A DNA stretch of 20,138 bases, from NCBI GenBank assembly GCA_002419025.1, contig DIFG01000070.1, forward strand, positions 1-20,138, in the 5' to 3' direction. The position numbers and the translations under genes were made by a program. This stretch comes from Deltaproteobacteria bacterium UBA5754 (GTDB lineage: Bacteria; Desulfobacterota; Dissulfuribacteria; Dissulfuribacterales; UBA5754). Numbering within the stretch: position 1 is the stretch's first letter; every line of letters starts with the position of its first letter. Positions 12,689-20,138 of the stretch are shown here, piece after piece. The notes below the pieces were generated by a model, which searched no databases, was not told where the DNA came from, and worked only from the letters and a program-made list of their open reading frames with translations.

Positions 12689-15394
12689 TCACGCCGCTTC
12701 CTTGTAGGAAAGTCCCGAAAGAAGATCGCGGATGGCACCGAGTATATGATCCCTGTCGAGCTTGACCTGATAATCGTTGATGCCGGCCTGGATCCCCCGT
12801 CTCTTGTCATCGTCGCTCGAAAGCGACGTCACCGCAACAATGGGCAGATCCCGGTATCTCTCCGATCCCCTGACCTTGGCTGCGAGCTCTAAGCCGTTCA
12901 TCCGGGGCATATCGATGTCGGTCACGAGGAGGTCGAAAGGCCCTTTTGTGTCCTCCGAAATGATCTCCCAGGCCTCGAGGCCGTCTTCTGCGGTGACCAC
13001 CTCGTAGCCCGCAGCCTCGACATAGGAGGAGAGGAGGTTGCGGTAGAAGGTGGAATCCTCGGCGAGCAGGATCCTGCCTCGTCCAGCCTCTGTAATGGCC
13101 GGCATTGCGAAGAAACCTGGGTCGTGACGGGAGATGATCTGGTACACGTCGAGAAATAGGGTGGTCCGGTCCTTCACTATGGCGGATCCCAGGATCCCGC
13201 CCCCCTTGTACACCCGGTCGTCCACGTCCACTGCCAGATTCAGGCTGTCCTCTATCCTTCCCACGAGGAAGGCGATGTCCCGTTTGTTCATGTGGAAGAC
13301 GACGATGTGGTATTCCTCCATCTCCGGGATCGGGCGTATGGGGAGGTGGTGTTCGAGCCGAATGACGGGCATGGACGTGCCCCGGTACTGGATGACCTCC
13401 TGCCCGCCGATGTTCTCGATCTGGGAGGCGGAAATCTTGTCGAGCCGGTTCACGAGCGCAAGCGGAATTGCAAAGACCTCTGCCGGGTCCAGGCTGAAAA
13501 GGAGGATGAACTGGCGCTCTTCGCCGACGGCCGTGTCTTTTTCCTCTGCCTCACGGAGTCTCTCTTCCCCCTTGAGATTGACGCTCGCCGCGATCCCCAT
13601 GACATCGAGTATGAGCGCCACGCGTCCGTCTCCCATGAGCGTGGTCCCGGCATAGCAAGGGATGTGCTTGATGTGTTTTCCGAGGGGTTTTACCACGATC
13701 TCTTCGGAGTCGCTGATTCCGTCCACCACGAGGCCGAACTGGCGGTCTCCGGTGGAAAGGACCACTATGCTCAGGTCGTCCCTCCGGTCCCGTCCACCCG
13801 GGCTTCCGAGGACATCCTCAAGCCGTACGAGGGGGAGGATTTCGCCACGAAGGCGGTAGAATTCCGACCCGCCGATGGTCTGGACGTCCCACTCCAGGGC
13901 CTCTCGGCCGAGATGGACAAGCTCCACCAGGTTCACCTGGGGGATGGCGTAACGCTGCCCCCCGGAGCGCACGATGAGTGCCGGAATGATGGCGAGGGTG
14001 AGGGGGATCTTGATCTTGACGGTGGTCCCGTGGCCCTTTTCCGAGAGGAGTTCCACCGTTCCCCCGAGGCGTTCGATGTTGGTTTTTACCACGTCCATGC
14101 CCACTCCGCGGCCCGAGATGTTCGTGACCTCCTCGGCCGTGGAGAACCCAGGGTGGAAGACGAGCTGGACCGCGTCCCGGTCCGGGAGCGTCCGCGCCTG
14201 GGCCTCTGTGATGATCCCTTTTTCCACTGCCTTTGTCCGGATCCTCGCCGGGTCGATCCCCGCCCCGTCGTCCTGGATCTCGATGATGACCTGGCCGCCT
14301 TCGTGGTAGGCCCGCATGACAAGGGTCCCGGACGGAGGCTTTTCCTTCTGAATCCTGATGTCAGGTGCCTCGATCCCGTGGTCGACGGAGTTTCTGACCA
14401 TATGGGTGAGGGGATCCTTGATGACCTCGATGATGGAGCGGTCGAGTTCAGTCTCAGCCCCTTCGATCCTGAGCTGGATCTGTTTGCCAGCTGCCTTGGC
14501 GAGATCCCTGACGATCCGCGGAAACTTGTTGAAGACGTTTCCGACGGGCTGCATCCTGGTCTTCATGATCTGTTCCTGGAGCTCCGTGACGATGAGGCTT
14601 GTCCGCTGGTTTGCGGCCATGAGGTCCGGATTGTTGAGGGTCCCTGCGATCTGGGCCAGGCGGTTCCTGGAAAGGACGAGCTCGCCGGCCAGGTTCATGA
14701 GTCTGTCGAGGAGCTGGACGTCCACCCTCACGTGGGTCTCGGTGAGCTGATGGGCCGAGGCAGGAGGTTCTGCAGCAGGCGGATTCACCTGACGGGGCCC
14801 AGGCCCCGCAGTGGAGACCGGGGCAGAGGCCGGAGGTGTTTCCATGGCGGATCCCTGTCGGCCCTCGTCCACCCGGGATGGCTGATCGGATCCATCGGAG
14901 GTCTGAGACGTTTCTTCACTTGCCGGTCCTGTCACGGTTTCCGTCTTTTCCTCGGCCGCCGGAGCAGGCGGTGACTGGGGCGTTTTCAGGGCCCTGCCCT
15001 TCACGACACGCTCCGCGAAGTTTCGAAGATCCACGATGAAGTCGAGATAGGCGATGTCGTCGGGTTCCTTGCCCGTGGACTCCAGGGAGGCGAGGATGGC
15101 CTTGATGTGATCCACGGCCTTGAGGAGCATGGTCGTGATCTCCTCGTTCACCCCGATCACCTTGTCCCTGAGCTTGGACAGGATGTCCTCGGCGAAGTGG
15201 GCGATCCCCTCGAGGGTCGTAAAACCGAAAAACCCCGCGGTCCCTTTTATGGTGTGGATGGTCCGGAAGATGCTCTTGATGAGGTCCTCGTTTTGAGGAT
15301 TCTCCTCGAGCTCAACGAATTCCTGGTCGAGACGCTCGAGATTTTCCTTCGATTCAGCGAGAAAGTCCTTGAGGATGTCGTCTTCCATGCCCAT
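12689..15394 (-). CDS. cheA: Hybrid chemotaxis histidine kinase CheA with two CheW-like domains and a receiver
   Basis: CheA autophosphorylates on its HPt histidine and passes the phosphate to CheY and CheB. Order in the 901-aa product: HPt (1-105) with H47 in FRTIHTIKG; a Pro/Ala/Ser/Glu-rich linker (about 138-220) where a P2 domain would normally sit; dimerisation helices (about 221-285); HATPase with N box HMVRNSVDHG (331-340), DDGAGID (375-381), GRGVGM (428-433) and GHGTT (454-458); a first CheW-like domain (about 468-605); a second (about 625-757); and a receiver (772-901) with acceptor D826 in VTDIDMP, T856 and K878. The start ATG at 15394 has GAGGA about 6 bp upstream. The receiver may act as an internal response regulator or phosphate sink, alongside the separate CheY. 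Confidence 0.97.
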   Translation of the reverse strand: MGMEDDILKDFLAESKENLERLDQEFVELEENPQNEDLIKSIFRTIHTIKGTAGFFGFTTLEGIAHFAEDILSKLRDKVIGVNEEITTMLLKAVDHIKAILASLESTGKEPDDIAYLDFIVDLRNFAERVVKGRALKTPQSPPAPAAEEKTETVTGPASEETSQTSDGSDQPSRVDEGRQGSAMETPPASAPVSTAGPGPRQVNPPAAEPPASAHQLTETHVRVDVQLLDRLMNLAGELVLSRNRLAQIAGTLNNPDLMAANQRTSLIVTELQEQIMKTRMQPVGNVFNKFPRIVRDLAKAAGKQIQLRIEGAETELDRSIIEVIKDPLTHMVRNSVDHGIEAPDIRIQKEKPPSGTLVMRAYHEGGQVIIEIQDDGAGIDPARIRTKAVEKGIITEAQARTLPDRDAVQLVFHPGFSTAEEVTNISGRGVGMDVVKTNIERLGGTVELLSEKGHGTTVKIKIPLTLAIIPALIVRSGGQRYAIPQVNLVELVHLGREALEWDVQTIGGSEFYRLRGEILPLVRLEDVLGSPGGRDRRDDLSIVVLSTGDRQFGLVVDGISDSEEIVVKPLGKHIKHIPCYAGTTLMGDGRVALILDVMGIAASVNLKGEERLREAEEKDTAVGEERQFILLFSLDPAEVFAIPLALVNRLDKISASQIENIGGQEVIQYRGTSMPVIRLEHHLPIRPIPEMEEYHIVVFHMNKRDIAFLVGRIEDSLNLAVDVDDRVYKGGGILGSAIVKDRTTLFLDVYQIISRHDPGFFAMPAITEAGRGRILLAEDSTFYRNLLSSYVEAAGYEVVTAEDGLEAWEIISEDTKGPFDLLVTDIDMPRMNGLELAAKVRGSERYRDLPIVAVTSLSSDDDKRRGIQAGINDYQVKLDRDHILGAIRDLLSGLSYKEAA

Positions 15395-15545
15395 GTCTTT
15401 TCCTCTTTTTCAAAAAGTTGCCCAAGGGGCCTATCCGAAGGCCGCCCCGGAAATTGCATTCTTGTCGCTCCTGCATAAACGGGGGCCGGAAAAATCAACA
15501 TACTGGGCGCCTGTTTATGATGGCATGATGTATTTTCCTTTGGTC

Positions 15546-17474
15546 TCACTGGAGCCTGAAATAGGAAAGCCGTTCCTGAAGCTCGTTTGAGAGCTCCTTG
15601 AGCCGCGCCGAAACCGCCTTAACTGAGGCGGAGCTTTCCGCAGTCCGCTCGCCGGCGGCCGCGACGTCGCCGATCATCTCCGCGATGCCGTGGACCTCCA
15701 CGTTCACTTCCTGGGCCCTCTGGCTTACCTCGGTAACAGTAGCCGTCTGTTCCTCCACGGCCGCGGCGACGCTGTCAGTGAATTCCTCCACATGACGGAT
15801 GGCGGCCACGACCTCTTCCACCGCCTTGACGCTATCAGTGGAGCTCGTCAGGATCTCACGCACGATTCCGTCGATCTCCACCACAGACGATGCCGTCTGT
15901 TTTGCGAGCTCCTTCACCTCATTCGCAACTACTGCAAAACCCTTACCGGCCTCTCCTGCCCTGGCGGCCTCGATGGTGGCGTTGAGCGCAAGCAGATTCG
16001 TCTGTTCCGCGATGGAACCGATGACCCTGCTGATTTCCCCGATCTTCGAGGAGGCGATGGAGAGCCTGTGGATGATCTCCTGGGAGCCCCTGGCCTCGTT
16101 TCCGGCCTGGCTCGCCACCTCTCGGGAGCGGGCAGTGTTCTGGGAGATCTCGGTGACAGTGGCCGTCATCTCTTCCATGGCAGCGGCGAGGTTCGCCACA
16201 CCGGCACTCGCCCGCTCGGCGGCCTCGCGGATCCCGGCGGTCCGTTCCTCGGTCTCGGCCGCAGTGTGCGAGAGGGCCTCTGTCTCGTTCCCGAGGGTGT
16301 CCCTTTCGGAGTGGATCTTCTTAGCGGCCTCGTACACTCCTCGGATGGTTCCGGCGAGACTGCGTGCCGTCTCCCTGAGGGCGGCTGCAAGCCTCCCGAC
16401 CTCGTCTTCCTTTTCAACGTCGAGCCGTGCGGTGAAGTCCCCTTGGGAGAGGGCCTCCGCGTAGGCCGCGGTTTTAGAAAGGGGAGAGACGATCCCGCGT
16501 ATCGTGAACCAGAAGACCCCAGCTATGATGGCGAGGCCGAGGAGGATTACGAGTCCGATCCCGGCATAGGCAAGGGAATTGACCTTTTCGAATTCGCCCA
16601 TGAGGATGGAGACGTCCTCGGCCACGAGGTCGATCCCGACCTTCTGGCCCTTGTAATCGGCGATGGGCCTGTATGTCACGAAGTTCCGGTCTGTGATGAG
16701 GTATCCGTCTTTGAGGAGTCTTTCATAGTCGATTCCCTTGGCGAAGGCGACCGTCTCGGAGTCGAACCATTTGTTGTTCGCCACCACGAAAGGTCCTGCC
16801 TGGGTGAAGTCCTCCTGAATCGTGGCGACCTTCGCGAGGTCGGCATCCATGAGCGTGATATAGGTTCGCCCGGACCTTGCGGCCTCCCGTGAGATGGAGC
16901 CCGTTCCTAAGAGGATCTCAATGGAGCCCACATATTCGTCCTCCCTGATGATGGGGGCGATGGCCCTGAGAGCGAGACCGTCCCGTCCCACCTCGAACCC
17001 CGAGACGATCTTCCTCTCACTCTTGACCGTCCTCAGGGTCTCCCTGAACGAGATGTCGTCTCCGTACCTTTCCGGTTTCCAGCTCCGCACGAAGGAAGTG
17101 AGATCCGCGGTGTGGACATGGAATTTCGGGTTCTTCCAGTCCGAGAGGTTTTTGAAGTCTGAGATGATCATCTCAAGGCGCGCGATCGCGAGATCCCGGT
17201 CCTCTTCGAGAATGGCCCGGGAGATGGTCCCGTTTCCCGCAAGCGAGATGGCCAAATTTGCGGCCTCGTTTATCTTTTCCTGAAGATTCCCTTCTGCGAA
17301 AGCGGTCAGTAGCGCCTTTCTCTCCGCGATCTTTTCCATCGCGAGCCGTTCTTTTGCGAACCGGAAGCCGATGAAGAGGGCGAGGACGGTGGCACACCCC
17401 AGGGCCGCGATCAGGACCATGAGTTTTGCCGAGATGTGACGATCGATTCCGGCCTTTCTGAAAAGGTTGAACAT
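15546..17474 (-). CDS. Methyl-accepting chemotaxis protein with a Cache-type periplasmic sensor
   Basis: The 642-aa receptor has TM1 (about 18-40), a periplasmic domain (about 41-300), TM2 (about 302-324), HAMP (about 325-377) and a cytoplasmic signalling domain with the conserved hairpin tip IAEQTNLLALNATIEAARAG (488-507). The sensor contains FVRSWKPERYGDD and FEVGRDGLALRAIAPI, typical of the dCache_3 group; its ligand cannot be told. There is no CheR-docking pentapeptide at the C-terminus, which ends SYFRLQ. The start at 17474 has GGAGGAGG 6 bp upstream. An in-frame ATG at 17528 overlaps the cheR stop as ATGA, but its AGG abuts the ATG; using it would add 18 mostly charged residues before TM1. 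cheA follows after 151 bp. Confidence 0.95.
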   Translation of the reverse strand: MFNLFRKAGIDRHISAKLMVLIAALGCATVLALFIGFRFAKERLAMEKIAERKALLTAFAEGNLQEKINEAANLAISLAGNGTISRAILEEDRDLAIARLEMIISDFKNLSDWKNPKFHVHTADLTSFVRSWKPERYGDDISFRETLRTVKSERKIVSGFEVGRDGLALRAIAPIIREDEYVGSIEILLGTGSISREAARSGRTYITLMDADLAKVATIQEDFTQAGPFVVANNKWFDSETVAFAKGIDYERLLKDGYLITDRNFVTYRPIADYKGQKVGIDLVAEDVSILMGEFEKVNSLAYAGIGLVILLGLAIIAGVFWFTIRGIVSPLSKTAAYAEALSQGDFTARLDVEKEDEVGRLAAALRETARSLAGTIRGVYEAAKKIHSERDTLGNETEALSHTAAETEERTAGIREAAERASAGVANLAAAMEEMTATVTEISQNTARSREVASQAGNEARGSQEIIHRLSIASSKIGEISRVIGSIAEQTNLLALNATIEAARAGEAGKGFAVVANEVKELAKQTASSVVEIDGIVREILTSSTDSVKAVEEVVAAIRHVEEFTDSVAAAVEEQTATVTEVSQRAQEVNVEVHGIAEMIGDVAAAGERTAESSASVKAVSARLKELSNELQERLSYFRLQ

Positions 17475-17480
17475 GTTTCT

Positions 17481-17488
17481 CCTCCTCC
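17481..17488 (-). promoter_or_regulatory. Ribosome binding site that favours the shorter receptor start
   Basis: GGAGGAGG on the minus strand lies 6 bp from the ATG at 17474. It is one of the strongest Shine-Dalgarno sequences in the window and argues against the upstream ATG at 17528. Confidence 0.65.
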
Positions 17489-17524
17489 GTACAGGTGGTT
17501 CTTGCTGATCTTTTCTCTTATCGG

Positions 17525-18340
17525 TCATCCTGCGCGTTTCCAACAGACCCCCTTCTCGAGCGGGATCCTTTTCATAAAAGGGGGAAGGTTTGACGGGGTC
17601 TCGGTGGCGCCGAGAAAGAGCCATCCGCCCGGGTTCAGCGCGCTCACGATCCTCCTGAGGATCTGATCCTTTGTCTCCGGATCGAAATATATGAGGACAT
17701 AGCGGCAGAAGATCACATCAAAGGTCCCAAGGCCGGTAAAGGGCTGGAGGAGGTTGAAGATGCGAAAGGCGACCATGTTTTTCAGGCTGTCTTTGGCGTG
17801 CCAGAAGGCCCCGTTCTGCGTGAAGTGCCTGATGAGGAGCGTTACGGGAAGGCCCCGGTTCACCTCGACCTGGGTGAATCTTCCGGCCGCGCCCTTTTCC
17901 ACCGCCCGCCTCGAGATGTCGGTCGCCACGATCTCGACCCCGCTCTGGGCAAGTGAGGCGAAGTGTTCCTGGATGATCATGGCAAGACTGTAGGGTTCCT
18001 GACCCGTGGAGCAGGCGGCGCTCCAGATGCGAATACGTCCGTTACCGTTTCTTTTCGCAAGTTCCGGGAAGACGAGTTTCTTCATCGCCTCGAAGGGGTG
18101 CTGGTCCCGGAAGAAATACGTCTCGTTGGTGGTCATGGCATCGACGATCTTTTCCCGGATGGCAGGCGTTAGCGATGTGCAGGCCTTCCGGTAGAATTCA
18201 TCCATGTCCTTCATGCCGAGGCCCCGGGCCAGTTCATTCAGCCTGCTCTCGACGAGATATTCCTTGCCAGGGGCAAGGGCGATTCCGCTTGCAGACTTGA
18301 CGAGATCGGCGAAGAATCGAAACTGTTCCGCGGTGATCAC
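17525..18340 (-). CDS. cheR: Chemotaxis protein methyltransferase CheR
   Basis: CheR methylates receptor glutamates with S-adenosylmethionine, counteracting CheB during adaptation. The 271-aa product has the N-terminal helical domain (about 1-75), the motif TTNETYFFRD, SAM motif WSAACSTGQEPYSLAM, and the later FCRYVLIYFD, where the usual CRNVLIYF carries Y in place of N. The C-terminus includes NPGGWLFLGATE. The start is taken as GTG at 18340: GGAGG lies 5 bp upstream and GTGA overlaps the cheB stop by 4 bp. A GTG two codons earlier (18346) is within the Shine-Dalgarno. The length is normal. Confidence 0.95.
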   Translation of the reverse strand: MITAEQFRFFADLVKSASGIALAPGKEYLVESRLNELARGLGMKDMDEFYRKACTSLTPAIREKIVDAMTTNETYFFRDQHPFEAMKKLVFPELAKRNGNGRIRIWSAACSTGQEPYSLAMIIQEHFASLAQSGVEIVATDISRRAVEKGAAGRFTQVEVNRGLPVTLLIRHFTQNGAFWHAKDSLKNMVAFRIFNLLQPFTGLGTFDVIFCRYVLIYFDPETKDQILRRIVSALNPGGWLFLGATETPSNLPPFMKRIPLEKGVCWKRAG

Positions 18341-19473
18341 CGCCACCTCCCCCCGGCCCGGACCGCGTCAAGAATCGAGTCTGTGACGCATTCGAGGGGG
18401 ACGATCCGGTCTGCGATCCCGGCCTCGGTGACGAATCTGGGCATCCCCCAGACCACGCACGTCTCCCGGTCCTGGGCAATGACGGACGCCCCCTTGGATT
18501 TGAGGGCCCTGCAGCCCGCAAGTCCGTCCTGTCCCATGCCAGTGAGGATGGCCGCGACAACGCGGCCTCCATAGACTTGGGCAAGGGATTCATAAAGGAC
18601 ATCCACTGCCGGCCGGCAACTGTTCACCGGCGGCGACTGGGTGAGGCGGACGACGCGACGTGTTCCGTCGAGCGCGGCCACCATATGATAATCTCCCGGG
18701 GCCACATAAACCGTACCGCCTTCGACTGGCATGCCGTCTGAGGCCTCCACGACATGAAGGGCGGATTTTTCGTCGAGCCGACGCGCGAGCTGGGACGTGA
18801 AGACAGGCGGCATGTGCTGGACGAGGAATACAGGTAGGGGAAACCCTGCGGGGAATCGGGGAATGACGGAGTTGAGGGCGTTCGGCCCACCGGTCGAGAC
18901 CCCGATCCCAACGGCCTCAGGTGGAAACGCGGGGCGGAATAAGGGCCGTGCCCCCGGCGGAGGGGTGGGCCTCGGATAGTGTCGGGGCGAGGGTTTCAAG
19001 GGGGCGGCAATGCGCGGCCCGGTTGGGACCCGAAGGACGGACGGCCGGAGGCCGCTGTTTCTCACGGCTCCGTATGCCTCGATCTTGGGGATGAGTTCCC
19101 TTTCGATCCGGGCGACGCTTTCGGTAAAGGCCCCGGTGTTGGCCGGTTTGGGAACAAAGTCGAACGCCCCCTTGGCAAGGGCGTCGAGGGTGGTATCCGC
19201 GCCTTTTGACGTGAGGGTCGAAAACATGATGGCCCCGACGTCAAGCCTTCGGGCGCGGATCTCCTCGAGGGTGGCGAGCCCGTCCATCTCGGGCATCTCC
19301 ACATCGAGGACGAGGAGATCCGGACGAAGGGTGGGGATCTGTGTCACGGCCTCGCGTCCGTTGGCGGCCGTCCCTACTACAATGATGCCTTTGTGCCGTC
19401 CCAATGTCTCCTTGAGGAGTCTGCGAAAGACGAACGAGTCGTCCACGATGAGAACCCTGGTCGGTGAGGTCAT
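18337..19473 (-). CDS. cheB: Chemotaxis protein-glutamate methylesterase CheB
   Basis: CheB removes methyl groups from receptors (and deamidates glutamines) when its receiver is phosphorylated by CheA. The 378-aa product has the receiver domain (about 5-125) with D11-D12, phosphoacceptor D57 in LDVEMPEMDG and K109 in VPKP; a Pro/Arg-rich linker (about 140-182); and the esterase domain with catalytic triad S193 (GVSTGGPNAL), H220 (LVQHMPP) and D316 (GMGQDG). All key residues are present. Its ATG overlaps the cheY stop as ATGA, without a strong Shine-Dalgarno of its own, so coupled translation is likely. Confidence 0.97.
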   Translation of the reverse strand: MTSPTRVLIVDDSFVFRRLLKETLGRHKGIIVVGTAANGREAVTQIPTLRPDLLVLDVEMPEMDGLATLEEIRARRLDVGAIMFSTLTSKGADTTLDALAKGAFDFVPKPANTGAFTESVARIERELIPKIEAYGAVRNSGLRPSVLRVPTGPRIAAPLKPSPRHYPRPTPPPGARPLFRPAFPPEAVGIGVSTGGPNALNSVIPRFPAGFPLPVFLVQHMPPVFTSQLARRLDEKSALHVVEASDGMPVEGGTVYVAPGDYHMVAALDGTRRVVRLTQSPPVNSCRPAVDVLYESLAQVYGGRVVAAILTGMGQDGLAGCRALKSKGASVIAQDRETCVVWGMPRFVTEAGIADRIVPLECVTDSILDAVRAGGRWR

Positions 19474-19841
19474 AAGCCGAGCACCATCCTCACCTTTTCC
19501 ACGAGCATCTCGGAGTTGAAGGGCTTCATGAGGTATTCGTTAGCCCCCGCCATGACCGCCCGGATGATGTTTTCCTGCTGGTTCTCCGTGGTCACCATCA
19601 TGACCTTGGTCTTGCCCCATCGTTCGTTGCCCCTGATATTGACGAGGCAGTCGTAGCCCTCCATGACCGGCATGTACCAGTCCAGGAGTACGATATCAAA
19701 GGGGCCATCCGTCTCGAGTTTTTCAAGGGCGATTTTTCCGTTTTCTGCCTCGGATATCTCGTCGAATATGCCCATGCCCCGGAGGCCTCCCTTGACGATG
19801 TTTCTCATGGACTGGGAGTCGTCCACGACGAGTGCCTTCAT
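19470..19841 (-). CDS. cheY: Chemotaxis response regulator CheY
   Basis: This 123-aa stand-alone receiver is the diffusible output of the pathway; when phosphorylated it would bind the flagellar switch. Visible residues are the acidic pair D7-D8, phosphoacceptor D54 in LLDWYMP, T84 in MMVTTEN, Y103 and K106 in EYLMKPFN. The match to true CheY is good, including WYMPVMEGYD and an aromatic at the switch position. The ATG at 19841 has GGGAG 9 bp upstream. It is the first gene of the eight-gene run and ends in a 4-bp overlap with cheB. No cheZ, cheC, cheX or cheD lies in the window, so the means of CheY dephosphorylation is unclear; the CheA receiver could serve. Confidence 0.96.
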   Translation of the reverse strand: MKALVVDDSQSMRNIVKGGLRGMGIFDEISEAENGKIALEKLETDGPFDIVLLDWYMPVMEGYDCLVNIRGNERWGKTKVMMVTTENQQENIIRAVMAGANEYLMKPFNSEMLVEKVRMVLGL

Positions 19842-19942
19842 GTGCGTTTTCTCCCTTTCGGGGTGTTATCTCCGGCTATCATTTGTGAAACCCTTTTCGG
19901 GGTTCCCCATAGTGATTTTGGTCTCTTAGCTATCTTAGTTAT

Positions 19943-19969
19943 CTATCGGCGGGGCCGGGAAAGATCTTG
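19943..19969 (-). promoter_or_regulatory. Possible flagellar sigma-28-type promoter of the chemotaxis operon
   Basis: The minus strand reads GCCGATAG at 19950-19943, matching 7 of 8 bases of the sigma-28 -10 consensus GCCGATAA. With 11-bp spacing, the -35 position holds CAAGATCT (19969-19962), only 4 of 8. Such control would suit a chemotaxis operon, but the -35 is weak. Confidence 0.35.
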
Positions 19970-19988
19970 AGGGCCTTGTCCGTCAGGG

Positions 19989-20070
19989 TTTTCCCTGAAT
20001 CCGTGGACCGTCGGCTTGTTCTGTGAAATTGAAAGGATGAGTGTACGCATCTCACGGATTTAAGTTTTTT
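19989..20070. repeat. Short relative of the 4.3-kb repeat element
   Basis: TTTTCCCTGAATCCGTG (19989-20005) is identical to 4271-4287, and CTCACGGATT (20051-20060) matches the right end at 4436-4445. The interior is about 45 bp instead of about 148 and lacks the two GC hairpins. It looks like a deletion derivative or a shorter member of the same family. Confidence 0.55.
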
Positions 20071-20138
20071 GGCTCTTCGTCATTTCGTGTGGAATTTGAT
20101 CGGTTTCCAGTGCGCAGTTGCATACCGCCTCGTCATTC

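Larger units (their letters stand above)
19842..20138. other. cheY leader and upstream non-coding region
   Basis: No gene is seen. On the minus strand the leader holds two CCC-(GA-rich)-GGG hairpins. The one nearest cheY closes on a GAAA loop, and its 3' arm overlaps the GGGAG ribosome binding site. A tandem 9-mer repeat lies at 19924-19941, a possible sigma-28 -10 at 19950-19943, and a relative of the 4.3-kb repeat at 19989-20070. The last bases (CTCGTCATTC) look like the start of another REP unit. Confidence 0.5.

Noticed and set aside
13292..14974. 560-codon open frame on the plus strand
   Set aside because: It lies wholly antisense to cheA, has no recognisable domain and no ribosome binding site; GC-rich codon use produces such antisense frames.
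15690..16892. 400-codon open frame on the plus strand
   Set aside because: It is antisense to the chemoreceptor gene, whose domains are unmistakable; the antisense peptide is low-complexity (G, D, L, R).
1..20138. CRISPR array, prophage or transposase gene
   Set aside because: No regularly spaced direct repeats, no phage structural genes and no transposase frames are present.

Overview
The window looks like chromosomal DNA of a GC-rich Gram-negative bacterium, most likely a deltaproteobacterium (Desulfobacterota-like). The support is indirect: an outer-membrane beta-barrel protein, an HrcA/CIRCE-controlled hrcA-grpE-dnaK operon, a large chemotaxis operon with a hybrid CheA, an EAL-HDOD protein, and dispersed palindromic repeats of a kind common in that group. 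Lineage is an inference; no marker gene here settles it.

Layout. (1) 1-48: the 5' two thirds of a tRNA-Glu(CTC) on the minus strand, cut by the window edge. (2) 329-4128: minus-strand heat-shock operon hrcA-grpE-dnaK, read from a sigma-70-type promoter whose start region overlaps a perfect CIRCE operator. A palindromic repeat sits between grpE and dnaK, and no dnaJ follows dnaK. (3) 4098-4672: a non-coding stretch unusually rich in inverted repeats. (4) 4673-7999: plus-strand genes for a MetA/SphA-like outer-membrane protein, a TrpB2-type tryptophan synthase beta chain and a LOG-family protein. (5) 8000-8452: non-coding, with a 156-bp imperfect palindrome and a strong promoter. (6) 8453-9839: tRNA-Ala(CGC), then 21 bp later a radical SAM protein of unknown substrate. 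(7) 9829-19841: a minus-strand run of eight genes, cheY-cheB-cheR-mcp-cheA-cheW-dnaJ-like-EAL/HDOD, mostly joined by 4-bp stop/start overlaps. (8) 19842-20138: the cheY leader and a second, shorter copy of the repeat found at 4.3 kb.

How the genes fit together. HrcA, GrpE and DnaK form the stress-regulated chaperone module; HrcA represses its own operon at CIRCE. The chemotaxis operon holds a full signalling core (receptor with a Cache-type sensor, CheW, CheA, CheR, CheB, CheY), but its CheA carries two CheW-like domains and a C-terminal receiver and lacks a recognisable P2 domain. The operon ends with a DnaJ-like zinc-finger co-chaperone and an EAL-HDOD protein, both apparently translated in series with cheW. 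A J-protein built into a chemosensory operon, in a window where the dnaK operon has no dnaJ, is the most unusual arrangement here. The non-coding element at 4.3 kb with its relative at 20 kb, and the long inverted repeats at 2.3 and 8.2 kb, are the best candidates for undescribed sequence elements.
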